Shown piece after piece: positions 33,736 to 44,406 of a stretch of 64,000 nt of DNA (position 1 is the stretch's first letter; each line of letters begins with the position of its first letter). Under the pieces are notes generated by a model, which ran no database searches, was not told the DNA's origin, and saw only the letters and a program-made list of their open reading frames with translations. The stretch covers positions 1-64,000 of the forward strand of contig JASAND010026131.1 of the NCBI GenBank assembly GCA_030248195.1, written 5' to 3'. The stretch is from Trissonchulus latispiculum. Taxonomy: Eukaryota > Nematoda > Enoplea > Enoplida > Ironidae. A program made the position numbers and the translations under genes.

Positions 33736-33949
33736 TTGGAAAAAGGCATCTATTTCCTCACGTAGTGCCAGGTCCATAAACTGTTGTGAGATTTGAAGAA
33801 GGAATGTTAAATGAACTGCAGGTATTAAGTCAATTGAATGGAAGGCTGTAGCTTTTGCTGTAAAATTTGAGAAATTTCTAAACGGGTGTTTGAAAGCAGT
33901 AGTTAGTCTGAAAGGAAAATAAGGAAATATTGAAACTTACACCAAGCTC
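33692..33949. repeat. Recent segmental duplication, copy 2 (partner 30912-31173)
   Basis: The 258-bp copy is nearly identical to 30912-31173. Beyond the shared GAGCTTGGT (minus strand) the flanks are unrelated, so the duplicated block was joined to a different upstream sequence here, the RING-like region. Confidence 0.95.
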
Positions 33950-33957
33950 TTCTCCAT
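33721..33957 (-). CDS. Small two-exon gene with 33-nt intron, copy 2 (67 aa)
   Basis: Exons 33941-33957 and 33721-33907 would encode MEKSLVLTTAFKHPFRN... ending DAFFQSHSS. The intron 33908-33940 is 33 nt with GTAAGT and TTTCAG ends. The only amino-acid difference from copy 1 in exon 2 is Phe for Ile near the C-terminus. This ATG lies within the RING-like ORF in another frame, so at this copy the first exon may instead belong to that gene. Confidence 0.35.
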
Positions 33958-34325
33958 TGCAAATATAATGGTAGAAATGGTTTCGACACCAGGCACAACG
34001 GTTATCCCCAGCGCGAAGCATGTTGACGATACAGGACTGGTAGTGGAGGTTAATGCTCCGACAGGTAGGACAACATCCACTCATAGAGCAGTCCGCAACT
34101 GCATCGAAACAGATCACGCAACGGTTAGGTTCGACAACAGGACGAGGGTGGAGGGGTAACCAAATGTACCACACCCTCGTCGATGGGATGGTAGAGGTCC
34201 CAGATTTCCTGTTGCTCTTGTGATAACGAAAACTGCAAGGCGACAGCCACATTCAGGAAATCTTGTTCGTTGATGCATTGAGCACTAGCCAAGGCAAACG
34301 AGATACATATGATAGCAAACTTCAT
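33878..34325 (-). pseudogene. Secreted RING-like protein, frame break between signal peptide and RING
   Basis: The ATG at 34325 opens MKFAIICISFALASAQ, a textbook signal peptide, then CINEQDFLNVAVALQF and IWDLYHPIDEG. Around 34150-34170 the reading must shift one frame to continue into EPNRCVICFDAVADCSM. That segment runs CCPTCRSINLHYQSC and CAWCRNHF, giving C-x2-C ... C-x2-C ... H-x3-C ... C-x2-C, the spacing of a RING-type zinc site. RING domains usually act in ubiquitin transfer; a secreted one would be unusual. The frame ends at TAG 33878. Alternatively these are parts of one spliced gene with the exon at 34407-34647. A sequencing indel, a pseudogene or a missed tiny intron would each explain the break. 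Confidence 0.45.
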
Positions 34326-34406
34326 GTTTGATTGAACTACAGAACTAAACTGCTCCTCACTATGCTAAATCCCTGACTGATTGGAAAAATGTTATATTCA
34401 ATTCAC

Positions 34407-34647
34407 CTTAAGAAATTCAATAGGTTTGCCATTAATGTTTTCCTCTATTCTCTTCTCAAATCTGTGCCAGTAGCTGAAAACGGTTCTTTCTGATGTAGGT
34501 TTTCTATCATGATAATTTTTCACGCATGCTTCGATTAAATAAGCAATCTCCTCGTTAGCGCATGTGAATATCCCGGCATTGAAATTTGACAACTTGGAGT
34601 GCTTGATATAAACATGCGGGAAATTCTCATTTTGGCGTCCAAGTGAT
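34407..34647 (-). CDS. Candidate internal exon upstream of the RING-like gene
   Basis: The acceptor TTTCTTCATCAG precedes 34647 and the donor AAG|GTGAAT follows 34407. Between them 80 codons stay open: SLGRQNENFPHVYIKHSKLS, NAGIFTCANEEIAYLIEACV, then TVFSYWHRFEKRIEEN. Phase 0 at the donor matches an acceptor GAGGAGCAG at about 34350, which leads in frame into the MKFAIICISF segment. So the 'signal peptide' may be internal to a longer protein. No domain is recognised. Confidence 0.45.
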
Positions 34648-34699
34648 CTGATGAAGAAATTTGCAAATGGAAAAGAAAGTGATTTTAAGTGTTAACTGC

Positions 34700-35925
34700 T
34701 TCGCCATTAAAATTTTATTATTAGTGCCATGTCATGTTGTGATCTGAATTGAGCAGTGCAAAATTCGGTAGAGGGCCGTTAGAGCCCATCTATTGTTAGG
34801 CTTGATTTTTATGACCCCACTAATATTAGACAAAAGGAAACGACAATGAGTGAGAGTGAGTAAATAAGGAGGAAGAGGGAGCATTGATTTAGAGAGTTTT
34901 TCACAACTGAAACGCAATTTCACTATATATATGTTTTGTACAGTTTCTAATTTTGTACAATTTGAAATTGTACAAGAAATTTTGTATAACTTGAAATTGT
35001 ACGTACAGTATTAAATTGTACAAACATTATTGTGCAATTTCAAATTTTTAAGTTTTAAGGGAATTTAACTTAAAATTTCAAAATGTTCATTGGGCTTTGA
35101 ATTTCTGCCATTAAGCCAAGCTACCACCGTGAATTCAAAACATTTGCAGAGAAATATATAGGACTTATAAGGTAACTTTAAAAATGTTTCTGATTTAATC
35201 TAATTGGTTTAAGGTAACTTTTAATTTTAATTAAAACTTGAAGCACACTTTAACAAGGTGGGGTATGGGGGGTTACGGGACCCCTCAAAAATTGGAGGTT
35301 CGGTACAGGGGCTAGCAAAATCAGGGGCAAGGGACAGTGCCAGAAAAGGAAGGTCAAACGAAAAATTAATAAAAATTTTAGCCAAAAATAGCCAAAATTC
35401 TTTAAAATTTCGAAACATTTCCAAAAAATCGCGAAAAACTGCTTATTTTGCATTAAAATGGCTGTAAAATAGTTAATTTTTCGCTAATTTCGCTTAAATT
35501 TTGCAACAATTGTACTTTTTCAAGACAATTTCTGCTTCCTCCCAAACCCAAAGACCCTCCACCCCAAATTTAAGGTAAGGTACAAGGGCAGGTAAAATTT
35601 GGCCTTGAACAGGTACAGGACCCCTCAGGAATCGGTACCATGTTAATGTATGACTTGAAGTAATTACATTATACATCACATCAAATTATATATACTCAAT
35701 ATTTTCAGTTGATGTTGGGTCAAAAATAAGTTTTAATGATTTATTTAACACTTTTTCAATAAATAAATCTTATTTATCTGAGAACAATTTAATTTGTACT
35801 GCTTATGAAGTTAAGTTAAGTTAAGCACTTCCACAAATTATTACATTGTTCTCTTCACAAGCAAGATTTCTGGGTATTCAAAGTAGTAATAAATCATTTT
35901 ATCTGGGATGTTTGCACATGACTAA
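34700..35925. other. No gene recognised
   Basis: AT-rich, with a GTACAATTT-repeat stretch at 34930-35050. A GC-richer block at 35250-35640 has GGGACCCCTCA/AGGACCCCTCAGG words at its two sides that might be ends of a decayed element. Confidence 0.45.
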
Positions 35926-35929
35926 AAAC

Positions 35930-36420
35930 TATTAAAGAAACTTTTATTTAGAAATTTTAAATGTAGAGATACTAAATTTTTAGTTCAGATGTATAAAACA
36001 TATGTAAGACCTCATCTTGAATATGCTAGTCCTGTTTGGAATCCGAAGTTGATAACTGTTATTGAAAAAATTGAATCTGTTCAGAGATTGTATACTAGGA
36101 AAATTCCTGCAGTTAGTAATTTAACTTATAAAGAAATTTCTTGAACTACATTCCCTTGAACTTAGAAGATTGAGGGCTGATTTATAACTTACCCATCAAA
36201 TTGTACATCCATCAATGGATTTACCGTTTGATGAATTTTTTAGATATGCAAATGATACTGGAACAAGAAACTCACATGGTCTAAAACTAGCTCAGTTCTT
36301 TTGTCGGACACAAAAGTTCGCCACTTTCTTTTGGAATAGGGTTGTTTCAATCTGGAATGAACTTCCAGAGGAGGTGCAAACTGTTGATTGCAGTAAAAAG
36401 TTTATTAGAGAAAATTGATA
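35930..36420 (+). pseudogene. LINE reverse transcriptase C-terminal fragment
   Basis: The frame reads FLVQMYKTYVRPHLEYASPV, then VWNPKL and IEKIESVQRLYTRKIPAVSN. This is the highly conserved block after the RT core of CR1/L2/jockey-type non-LTR elements. After a frameshift and a stop near 36140-36190, a second open part (36215-36418) gives DLPFDEFFRYAND, FFWNRVVSIWNELPEEV and stops. That is the expected end of ORF2. The polymerase catalytic FADD box would lie 5' and is absent. The fragment is inactive. Confidence 0.85.
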
Positions 36421-37050
36421 CTATGGATTTAAATAAATTTATCAAAGGAAATTCACTCAAATCGTGATTAAATAGATTTTTATTTGGGTACACAGAAGGG
36501 ACAAAATGTCCTTATTGCACCCGATTTCTGTTCCTTGTTTCAGCTTAACGGTATGCTTCACTTGCTGTACCTGGGTGGAGGATATGCTGTGAGGGTCACC
36601 TTATTCCTATGAACGTGGCTCGAGCCACATGGAGGTGGGGCCGCCTATCCCAGCATGTGCTCCACGGCGGTTCCGCATGACAAATATAATGAAAAAATTG
36701 CTGGGGCTTTGCATGTGCGTACGTACCGACTACCTAATTTGTTGCGTTAATTTATAGAAATTAGTACAGCTTTATTTTACTATTCTGCTGTTATATAATA
36801 CAAAAAAGATTCTGTATAGCTAATATTTTATGATTTAACTGCGATGTCTTATCTATTTCTCACTTAACAATAAGATCACTAAGGTACGGTACTGTACGTA
36901 CTGCGGAGTTCTGCGAAGCACTATTTGTGTCGTAGCTGACCGGGTGGTGGATAAACTGCTTCTTCTCCTGCGTGTGAAAGGAGCAGTTTGGGCTTGATTA
37001 AAAAATCTAGGACATCAAGAAATAAGAATAAATTCGTCACAGGAATAGAG
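36421..37050 (+). other. Probable LINE 3' region and AT-rich spacer
   Basis: The sequence just after the ORF2 stop contains GGGACAAAATGTCC, a small hairpin, and a GC-rich block with GTGGAGGATATGCTG and CCGCATGACAAA. It probably is the LINE 3' untranslated region; where it ends is not clear. Confidence 0.4.
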
Positions 37051-37109
37051 AAACACAGTACCTTACAAGTAACCAGACAAGGGAAAGAAATAGAATTTCC
37101 ATACGGAAA

Positions 37110-37545
37110 CGTTCGTCAAGTCAGCAGAAGAGATTTAACTACAAATTATTATGTCATTTATGACATTTATAGTCTTCAATATGTCATTTATAGTCTTCAA
37201 TATGTAGTATATGTAGTAACTTTCCTTTTAATTTGTAGTTGTAAGGTTAATGAGATATCAGCGTTTGAAATTTCATATTATTAACATAGAGAATGTTCAT
37301 TTGTCTAGCATATGCGACACAGTCACATCACCAGATCTGAGTCACATGTGCAGCAGAGACATATATCTATGTGCTAAAGATATGAAATTTCAAACGCTGA
37401 TTTCTCACTAACCTTACAACTACAAATTAGAAGGAAGGTTACAACATATACTACATATTGATGGCAGTCCAGTGACATCAAAATTATAATTTGTTGTTAA
37501 ATCTCTTGTGCTGACTTGACGAAAGTCATACAGAAAGCATCTATA
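37110..37545. repeat. Imperfect inverted repeat, about 170-bp arms
   Basis: GATTTAACTACAAATTATTA ... GTAGTTGTAAGGTTAATGAG ... CAGCGTTTGAAATTTCATAT on the left is mirrored by ATATGAAATTTCAAACGCTG ... CTAACCTTACAACTAC ... GTTGTTAAATCTCTTGTGCT on the right. About 100 bp lie between the arms. A plus-strand frame of 98 codons over the left arm is repeat-derived. Confidence 0.8.
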
Positions 37546-37769
37546 AAACATCAATCTCAAATAAATAAAGAGGTCTGATCTGGCCGGGGGACGGGATCGG
37601 GGAACAATTATAAAAATGGGGGCAATTCAAAAGGTAATGACACGAATAAGCATACAAGAAACTCTAGGTCAACTAGAAGTTACGGGGACAACATAAAGAA
37701 AAATGCTGTAGGGAGAAACTAGCACGTAAATATAGATATACGAAAGACTAATGCTACACCCAACCATTG

Positions 37770-39402
37770 TTTTCCATTAGGGAACTCCATTTTCTCCAAG
37801 TTCTCCATTTTTGACCGTTTCGTTAGGGCACTGTTTCATTAGGGCACCGTTCCGTTAGGGCACCCTTTACGTAATTATACAGACTATTTGATTGTGTCGT
37901 ACTGGATGGCTATTTTGAATAATGTAGTGCATTTAAGGTGGTGATTCATTTTGGAGACATCAATTTTGAACTATTATTACTCAACCATTACTTGGAGTTA
38001 AGAAGCCACTTTTATATCAAAATGCAGCTTAACATTGGCTCTATCTAATGAATACAACAAAACTAACTTTAATTTTTGGAAATTATTTTACTGCATTTTC
38101 GGAGTAATTTAATTTTCCAGATTTTTTGTAGACAAATTTTTTCGTGAGGCATCGGCCACATCATTCGATTCCACTATCAAATAGCTGGGGACCCTTTTTA
38201 GTTATTATGAAACCGCTCTTCGTTATAAAGAAATTAGCTAAAATGTTTGCGCAACCTGGATTTTGCCTACTTTTCCAAACTTTGGCAAGCGACCACTTTA
38301 GCTAGAAAGCAGCAAATGGGACAACTAAGAAAGGGTCCCTGGGTATTTTAGTGTAAAACACGCCCAGTAAGTGGCAACCATCTAGCTTGCATAGTAAATG
38401 CTCCACAATCGCTGGATAAAATTGGTCATGTTTTTGCAAAAACTACATTTTCTATGATAGCAGTGTATGGGGTAGCAGTTAGAAGATTATAATGTCACGG
38501 ATAATCAGTCTCGACGATACCTTCAAATTAACACCTGTAGTTTAATTTTACGGCTTACGTAGCTCAAGAAATGGCGCATTACTTGATTTCTGTAAAAATA
38601 ACAAGTTTCAACGCCAAAATAGGAAAATCGACTATATCTCACGATAGCGAAAAGCTAGAAAGGTACTTCAAAGAGCAAAAATGTAGAGCTCAACAAGATA
38701 TTTCGAATGAATATATTTATAGCTATACAGCAACCGCCGAACTGTCAAAACTTGACAAAAACCACCCTGAACGGAGACGTTGAATTTTTGAAGCGGGATT
38801 GCGCGGAGGGTGTTACAATGCTAAAATAACTTATTTTGGAAAGTTTCATCAAATTTCATCTTGATTTGAACCGTCAATCAACAATATATGCGCAAAAGGA
38901 ATCACCACCTTAACAATTAGACACTTTGACATGTAGTTAAAAGCAGTAAAACAAGTTCGCAAATATTATTATTTCAGTAGGATAGAAAGTTTAAAAGTTT
39001 GCAATTTCAATTGTTCTAGTAATTTGAAAGTCTTATTTTTAAAAATCAGAATACTTTCTTAAGTATAGCCAAAATCCTGCTGAAGTTATCTTCAAAGCGC
39101 TGATGCAAAAACCAAACTTGCATAGAGAGAGAAATTACAGGTCCTAATCATATATTTAAAATTTGTGTCATCTCAATAAATACATTTTAGCACACAATTA
39201 ATTGTTACTAAACAGGAAGAAATAATTGATGATATAAAGGTACAATGACAAATTACGTTATCTACCATTTTACACAAATTTTTAAACAGTGTCAATTTCT
39301 CTATGTGCCGTGCCCTAACGAAACCCTTTGTTATTAAACAGTAAGGTGCAATAACTGAAGTGACAGGGGTGCCCTAACGAAACAGTGTCCTAATGGGAGA
39401 CA
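37770..39402. mobile_element. Element with GTTAGGGCAC terminal clusters
   Basis: The left side has CGTTAGGGCAC three times (37830-37865) next to CCATTAGGG; the right side has its complement GTGCCCTAACG (39306 and 39370) next to CCTAATGGG. The inverted termini therefore bracket about 1.6 kb. The target duplication could not be read with confidence. The TTAA element at 37933-38913 is nested in it. Confidence 0.55.
37933..38913. mobile_element. TTAA element, GGTGGTGATTC family, copy 1
   Basis: TTAA occurs at both boundaries (37933-37936 and 38910-38913). The termini are GGTGGTGATTCATTTTGG and, inverted, GGTGGTGATTCCTTTTGCG. The interior near the left end (ATTACTTGGAGTTAA, TTTTATATCAAAA) is found inverted in the copy at 44212-45005. 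No transposase is encoded, so it is non-autonomous. Confidence 0.82.
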
Positions 39403-39884
39403 ATCTACAATCCGTCCAACTACTCAGTATGAAGGAAAACTCTAAGACTCCTGGTAGATTTTGATTGGTTCGGAAGTTCTAGAAAATTCTTTGAAGTCGG
39501 ACAGCGCCGCCTGCGGCTGAATAGGCTGAATAAAGACATGTTATTAAAAACCAGTATCAGATCAAATCTCAACGCTTATTTCACAAATAGAGTTTCTAAC
39601 TTTTCTAAGAATACTCACACCTGAATGTACAGACAAATCACACCCTAAAAATACCCATCCATTACAGTGCAAAGGGTAAAAAAGAATGTTGTAAAGAAAA
39701 TGTATTGTCCATGCTGACTATGTAAATACTTTACATTTGCAATAGCGAACATATATGTATCATAATATGAATTTGATAAGGAGTAATTTGCATCAATTGT
39801 ATAGCGTACATTCGAACAAAGTCTTATTATGATGATAAGCGATATCTGCTCGAAGAGGGTGTATCTAGATATGCTTATGGTCAT

Positions 39885-40175
39885 TATAAAATACACTATT
39901 AAAGACATTCTCATTACAAGTTTAGTTAAAGAATGTTTGAATAAAATCTATAGTTTGAAGGATTCAGGATCGTTAAGCAGCATCAAAAAGCTTTACAAAG
40001 CTGCAAAAGCAGCTAGATTAATTTCAGCAGAAAAGGCGTTAAAGAATGGCAATTGAGTCAAAAACCTATACATTACATAAGAGCCGCGCCATCTACAATT
40101 TAAGCGTCGTACAGTAAGTAACTACAGGAATAGATGATCTGTGGCAAATTGGTTTTGGCGAACGAGTAGTGTGCC
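39885..40175 (+). pseudogene. Degraded retroviral-type integrase N-terminal region
   Basis: The frame from 39829 reaches SGSLSSIKKLYKAAKAARLI, resembling the PGSF-G--LY--AK segment of transposon integrases of the Maverick/Polinton- or retroelement-derived (F54H12.3-like) group. Two frameshifts later KEWQLSQ, TYTLHKSRAIYN, FKRRTVSNY and DDLWQI appear in order, as in the family motif W-x-YTLH-P ... RR ... LWQ-DL. Four short frames in the right order with indels between mark a dead fragment. The catalytic DDE core is not present downstream, where a satellite starts. Confidence 0.65.
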
Positions 40176-40299
40176 TAAATGGAATGAAATGTTCTTTGTT
40201 AAAAACTTTCATTTAAGTTGTGTTTTCTTTACTAATGAAGGTAAATTAATTAATGTAAATTATTGTTTACTAATTTTTGTATTAATAAACACTAAAAGT

Positions 40300-41640
40300 A
40301 GTCAGCAAGCCAGTCAAGGGTCCCCAGTGACACCTTCTCCCTCTATAGTCTCTATAATAGCCAAAAGAAATTTTAAAAAATTAACCAGTCACAGTTGACT
40401 GGCAAATTCTAGTGTTCTAGTAAAACCACCTAATCTCAGACAGTAGACTAAGGGTGGACTGCACCAAAAGTTAGAGTTTAAAAATAGTAGGAGAATAGCT
40501 CAGGTATAGTTATTCTTGAGCAATTCCACTGCTATTCTTTCACATTTATGGATGAAGTTTTGGAGTTTCATTGGCCAATTTCAGCTGCACTTGATAACCT
40601 GCGGAATAAAAGCTATACCTTTGTTATTCTCGAGGTTTCTCCAGCAAACCCCGAGTTGTGCAGCGAAATAATCGGTCCAGTTATGCTCCTGCTATTCCTG
40701 AGCTGTATTTCTTTCTAACGCAGATTACAAATTTGTAACAGCAATTTTGTGTGTTCAATTTGAAATGAAATTTTCTCAATCTCTTCTTCCCTCAATGGTT
40801 TCCAAATTTTATTTTTCACCATGGAGGAGTTACTAAAAATAACGGCTTGCATTTTTAAAAGGATTAAAATTTTAAAATTTTTCTGAAATTCGTCATTATT
40901 CACTCAAATCTCTCAGATGTTCACAAGACTCAAATTTTAGCGTGTCCGTATTGGAAAAGCTGCCATAATTTCTAAAATACTGCGATAAGCAATGCAAAAC
41001 GACGTTATTCTCGAGCTAAACCTGGTCCGAGCGCGGAATAACTCCGGAATAAATTTGGCTAATTTGGTAATAATTTGGTTAACAAATTTTAGTTTGGTGC
41101 TGTGGAATAGCATCAGAATAAGAGATATTGCTTTGCTATTCTGGAGTTATTCTTACTCCTGTGTTATTCTTCCTTGGTGCAGTCCACGGTAAGACTGGCT
41201 AAGTTTAGTATAAACATATACCCAGCAAGCCAGTCAAGGGTCGCCAATGTTCCCCTCTCCGTCTATAGTCTCTATAGTAGGCAAAACAAATTTTTAAAAA
41301 TTAACCAGTCACAGTTGACTGACTAATTCTAATGCGAAAAATAAAAGCCAGCAAACCTTTCAAGCGTCCCCAGTGCCCCCTCCCCCTCTATAGTCTCTAT
41401 AATACGCCAAAGAAATTTTAAAAATTTAACCAGTTACAGTTGACTGGCTAATTCTAGTGTTAAAAATATAGTCAGCTTAGCAAACCAGTCAAGGTTGCCC
41501 AGTCCCGTCTCTATCTGTCCCTCTATAGTCTCTGTAATAAGTAAGAGAAGACTTAAAAAATTATCCAGTCACAAGTTGACTGGCTAATTGTGGTGTTAAA
41601 AATGCTAAGTCTTACAGAGTTGACTGGCTAAGACTGGCTA
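40300..41640. repeat. Satellite of about 128-bp units (GCCAGTCAAGGGTC)
   Basis: Units start near 40305, 41222, 41349 and 41479, each with TCTATAGTCTCTATAATA and CCAGTCACAGTTGACTGGC. The last contains the palindrome CAGTTGACTG. The first unit is separated from the others by the inserted element at 40453-41187. Confidence 0.85.
40453..41188. mobile_element. Inverted-repeat element inside the 128-bp satellite
   Basis: GTGGACTGCACCAAAAG at the left is the inverse of TTGGTGCAGTCCAC at the right. Subterminal GAATAGC/GCTATTC words recur at both ends. The duplication length is ambiguous (GG/GGT), so I do not assign a superfamily. Confidence 0.7.
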
Positions 41641-41646
41641 CTTCTA

Positions 41647-42847
41647 TAGTACGACCAAAAAATGTGTGTACAAACTTCGACCGTTTATATCAGATTAACC
41701 TTTAGAGTAAACCCCAACAATATATATATTTTTAGAATCCTCAGAAACCCGAGATTTCGAAAATCCGGAAAAATCCGGAATTTCTGGTTTCATTCACGGA
41801 AAATCTAAAATTTTTAGTTTTCACCCAATTTTTATCGCAATCAAAATTTTGTTTTCACGATCGAATAGAGCTGGTCCCGCTGCATATTTTTGCTCTTACA
41901 AGTTTTTCACGAAAATGCACCCAGTTTCCGGAATTCCGGGTTTTCAAAATTTCTGGATTTTAAAAATTCTCTCCCATACCCACAAGATGGGTATCATTCA
42001 AAAGCTCTTATCGAGCTGAACAAGTTTTGTAATAGAATGAACTCTTGAAAATGCACACAATTCCCGGAATTCGAGAAAACCGGATTTTCAGGATTTAAAA
42101 AATTTTCTTCAATAACCACAATATGGGTATCATTCGAAAGCTCTTGATGAGTTGAACAAATCTTGTAATAGAACCACGGTCTGAAAATGCATCCAATTCC
42201 AGAAATTCACGAGTTCCGGATTTTACTCTAGCTTGGAAGGTATTAGCGAATTCCGAGAACTCATTTCTGCTCATTTCTGCTCATTTCTGCAAGTTGGTTC
42301 TATTACAAGATTTGTTCAGCTCATCAAGAGCTTTCGAAGGATAAACATATTGTGGGGTATTGGAGAAAATTTTTAAAATCCGGAAAATCCGGTTTTCTCG
42401 AATTCCGGGAATTGTGTGCATTTTCAAGAGTTAATTCTATTACAAACGTTATTCAGCTCGATCAGAGCATTCGAATAATACCCATCTTGTGGGTATTGGA
42501 AAAAATTTTTATAATTCCGGAAATTTTGAAAACCCGGAATTCTTGGAAAATTGGGTGCATTTTCGTGAAAACTTCAAAGGGCAAAAATATGCAGCGGGAC
42601 TAGCTCTATTCGATCCTGAAAACAAAATTTTGATTGCGATAAAAATTGGGCTAAAAACTAAAAATTTTAGATTTTCCGTGAATGAATGAATGAATGAATG
42701 AATGAAACCCGGAATTCCGGATTTTTCCGGATTTTCGAAATCTCGGGTTCCTGAGGATTCTAAAAAATATATATTGTTGGGGTTTACTCCAAACGTTAAT
42801 GTGCTATAAACGGTCGAAGTTTGTACACACATTTTTTGGTCGTACTA
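41647..42847. mobile_element. 1.2-kb foldback element, TA-flanked
   Basis: The left half is repeated in inverse order in the right half (arms about 41647-42170 and 42295-42847). The outer ends are TAGTACGACCAAAAAATGTG and its complement, each next to TA. A TA duplication would fit a Tc1/mariner-type MITE. Inside each arm are shorter repeats with CCGGAATTC-like words. No coding frame is present. Confidence 0.85.
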
Positions 42848-43161
42848 TAGTTGTGTTTTCTAGCTTTAGCGTGCAAACAGCGTTCGAATTTGCTTTGATA
42901 AGGGGGATCTGATTTATGGGGGGGGGGGTAAGCCGATAGCGTGCAGAGGATGTAGCGAGCTGATAATACATAGAGCATGACGCATAGCATATTATGTACT
43001 CTTGGTATTATAAACATATCATGTCTGCTGAAGTGTCTGTTGAAGGAAAGAATCCGCAACGCAGTCACGTACAAATCAAAGTCCTTGATACAAACGCATG
43101 AAAAAAATTTGATAACCTTTTTTCTGATGGGGGTTCTAACTTTTATCTTGACATGGCCCCG
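42848..43161. other. Spacer, no gene recognised
   Basis: Contains a short poly-G run at 42919-42928; a 92-codon minus frame here has no coding character. Confidence 0.5.
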
Positions 43162-44017
43162 TAGGGATGGAAACTAGGTCATGGGTCATTGGGTCATGGG
43201 TCGTTTGGGTCGCCATTTATGCTTGGGTCACTGGGTCTTGGCTCACTAATGTTGTGAAACCTTTGGGTCAGTGTGGGTCTGGGTCAAGCTTGTTGTGGGT
43301 CACTTTGGGTCTGGGTCAGCAATTTTGGTGGGTCATTTTGGGTCTGGGTCACACAGTCTTGCCAAGTCATAAAAATAACTTCTGGTTTCAATTTTTGTGG
43401 TGGAAATTTAGCGAGCTTTAAAGGTTAACTTACCGTTTTTTGAAAAGAAAAGTTTCGAAAGAAACGTTCTCGAAAGAAAAAGTTTCACTGACAGTTTTAT
43501 TAAATTTAGTACTTACTACTCACTTCGCAGAAATTAATAGAGTTAGGTGTGACTTATCTTGCCATTCTATTTGGGTGGGTTCACATAGTGAAAGCTACAT
43601 ACAATGGTGGACACATTTATAACGATTTCGAAATCTTACAGCGTCACCGTCAACCACTCAGGTGACAGGTCTCATAAGCAAAGTATCCAGCATTTTATTA
43701 CTTTCAATTCTATCATTATTGAAAAAGTAATGAAAAGTTGCCATTTTAAAGTTACGGTGCTTTAGAACACTGCGCAAAAGGACAATCACGTTAGGTAAAG
43801 TCAGTCTGCGTCACGTTATTCTATTGGGTCATTTGGGTCTGGGCCACAAAAATTCTTGGGTCAGTTGGGTCTGGGTCGCGAAAATGTTTGGGTCATTTGG
43901 GTCTGGGTCACCATCACCAAATTTTAAAATCTTATGGGTCGCCTTGGGTCTGGGTCAAATTTGTGTTTGGGTCGAGTGGGTCATGGGTCACAAAAAGTGA
44001 CCCAGTTTTCATCCCTG
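43162..44017. mobile_element. hAT-like element built of GGGTC repeats
   Basis: The ends TAGGGATGGAAACTAGGTCA and, inverted, CAGGGATGAAAACTGGGTCA are flanked by an imperfect 8-bp duplication (TGGCCCCG at 43154, TGGGGCCG at 44018). Inside both ends lie dense (T)GGGTC/TGGGTCTGGGTC repeats (43175-43355 and 43825-44000) in the same orientation. The core 43360-43820 is AT-rich and noncoding. Confidence 0.75.
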
Positions 44018-44211
44018 TGGGGCCGAACAGGGATGACGTCCAATTGGCATTCCAAACGGGATCTTTTTGGGGCCTTTTCGCGCCCGAGTTAAAAGCGTAG
44101 AGTTAAAAATTGTAACTCGTTTAACCCTACAGACGAGTTAAAATGAACTGTTTAACTCCTTCAACCTTGTGCGCTAAAAGTATTGAGTTAATTTTAACTA
44201 TTTTAACTCGT

Positions 44212-44348
44212 TTAAGGTGGTGATTCCTTTTGGGCACATATTGTTATTTGGCGGCATAAATCAAGATGATTGACGAACCTTTCCGAAATAAGTTCTCTTA
44301 GCGTTCTAAACTAAGGGCGTCGATCTGAAGGTCTCAAAGGCACAAATT

Positions 44349-44406
<58 letters not shown>

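Noticed and set aside
36988..37284. 98-codon plus ORF as a membrane protein.
   Set aside because: It lies over one arm of an inverted repeat and its hydrophobic tail is translated AT repeat.
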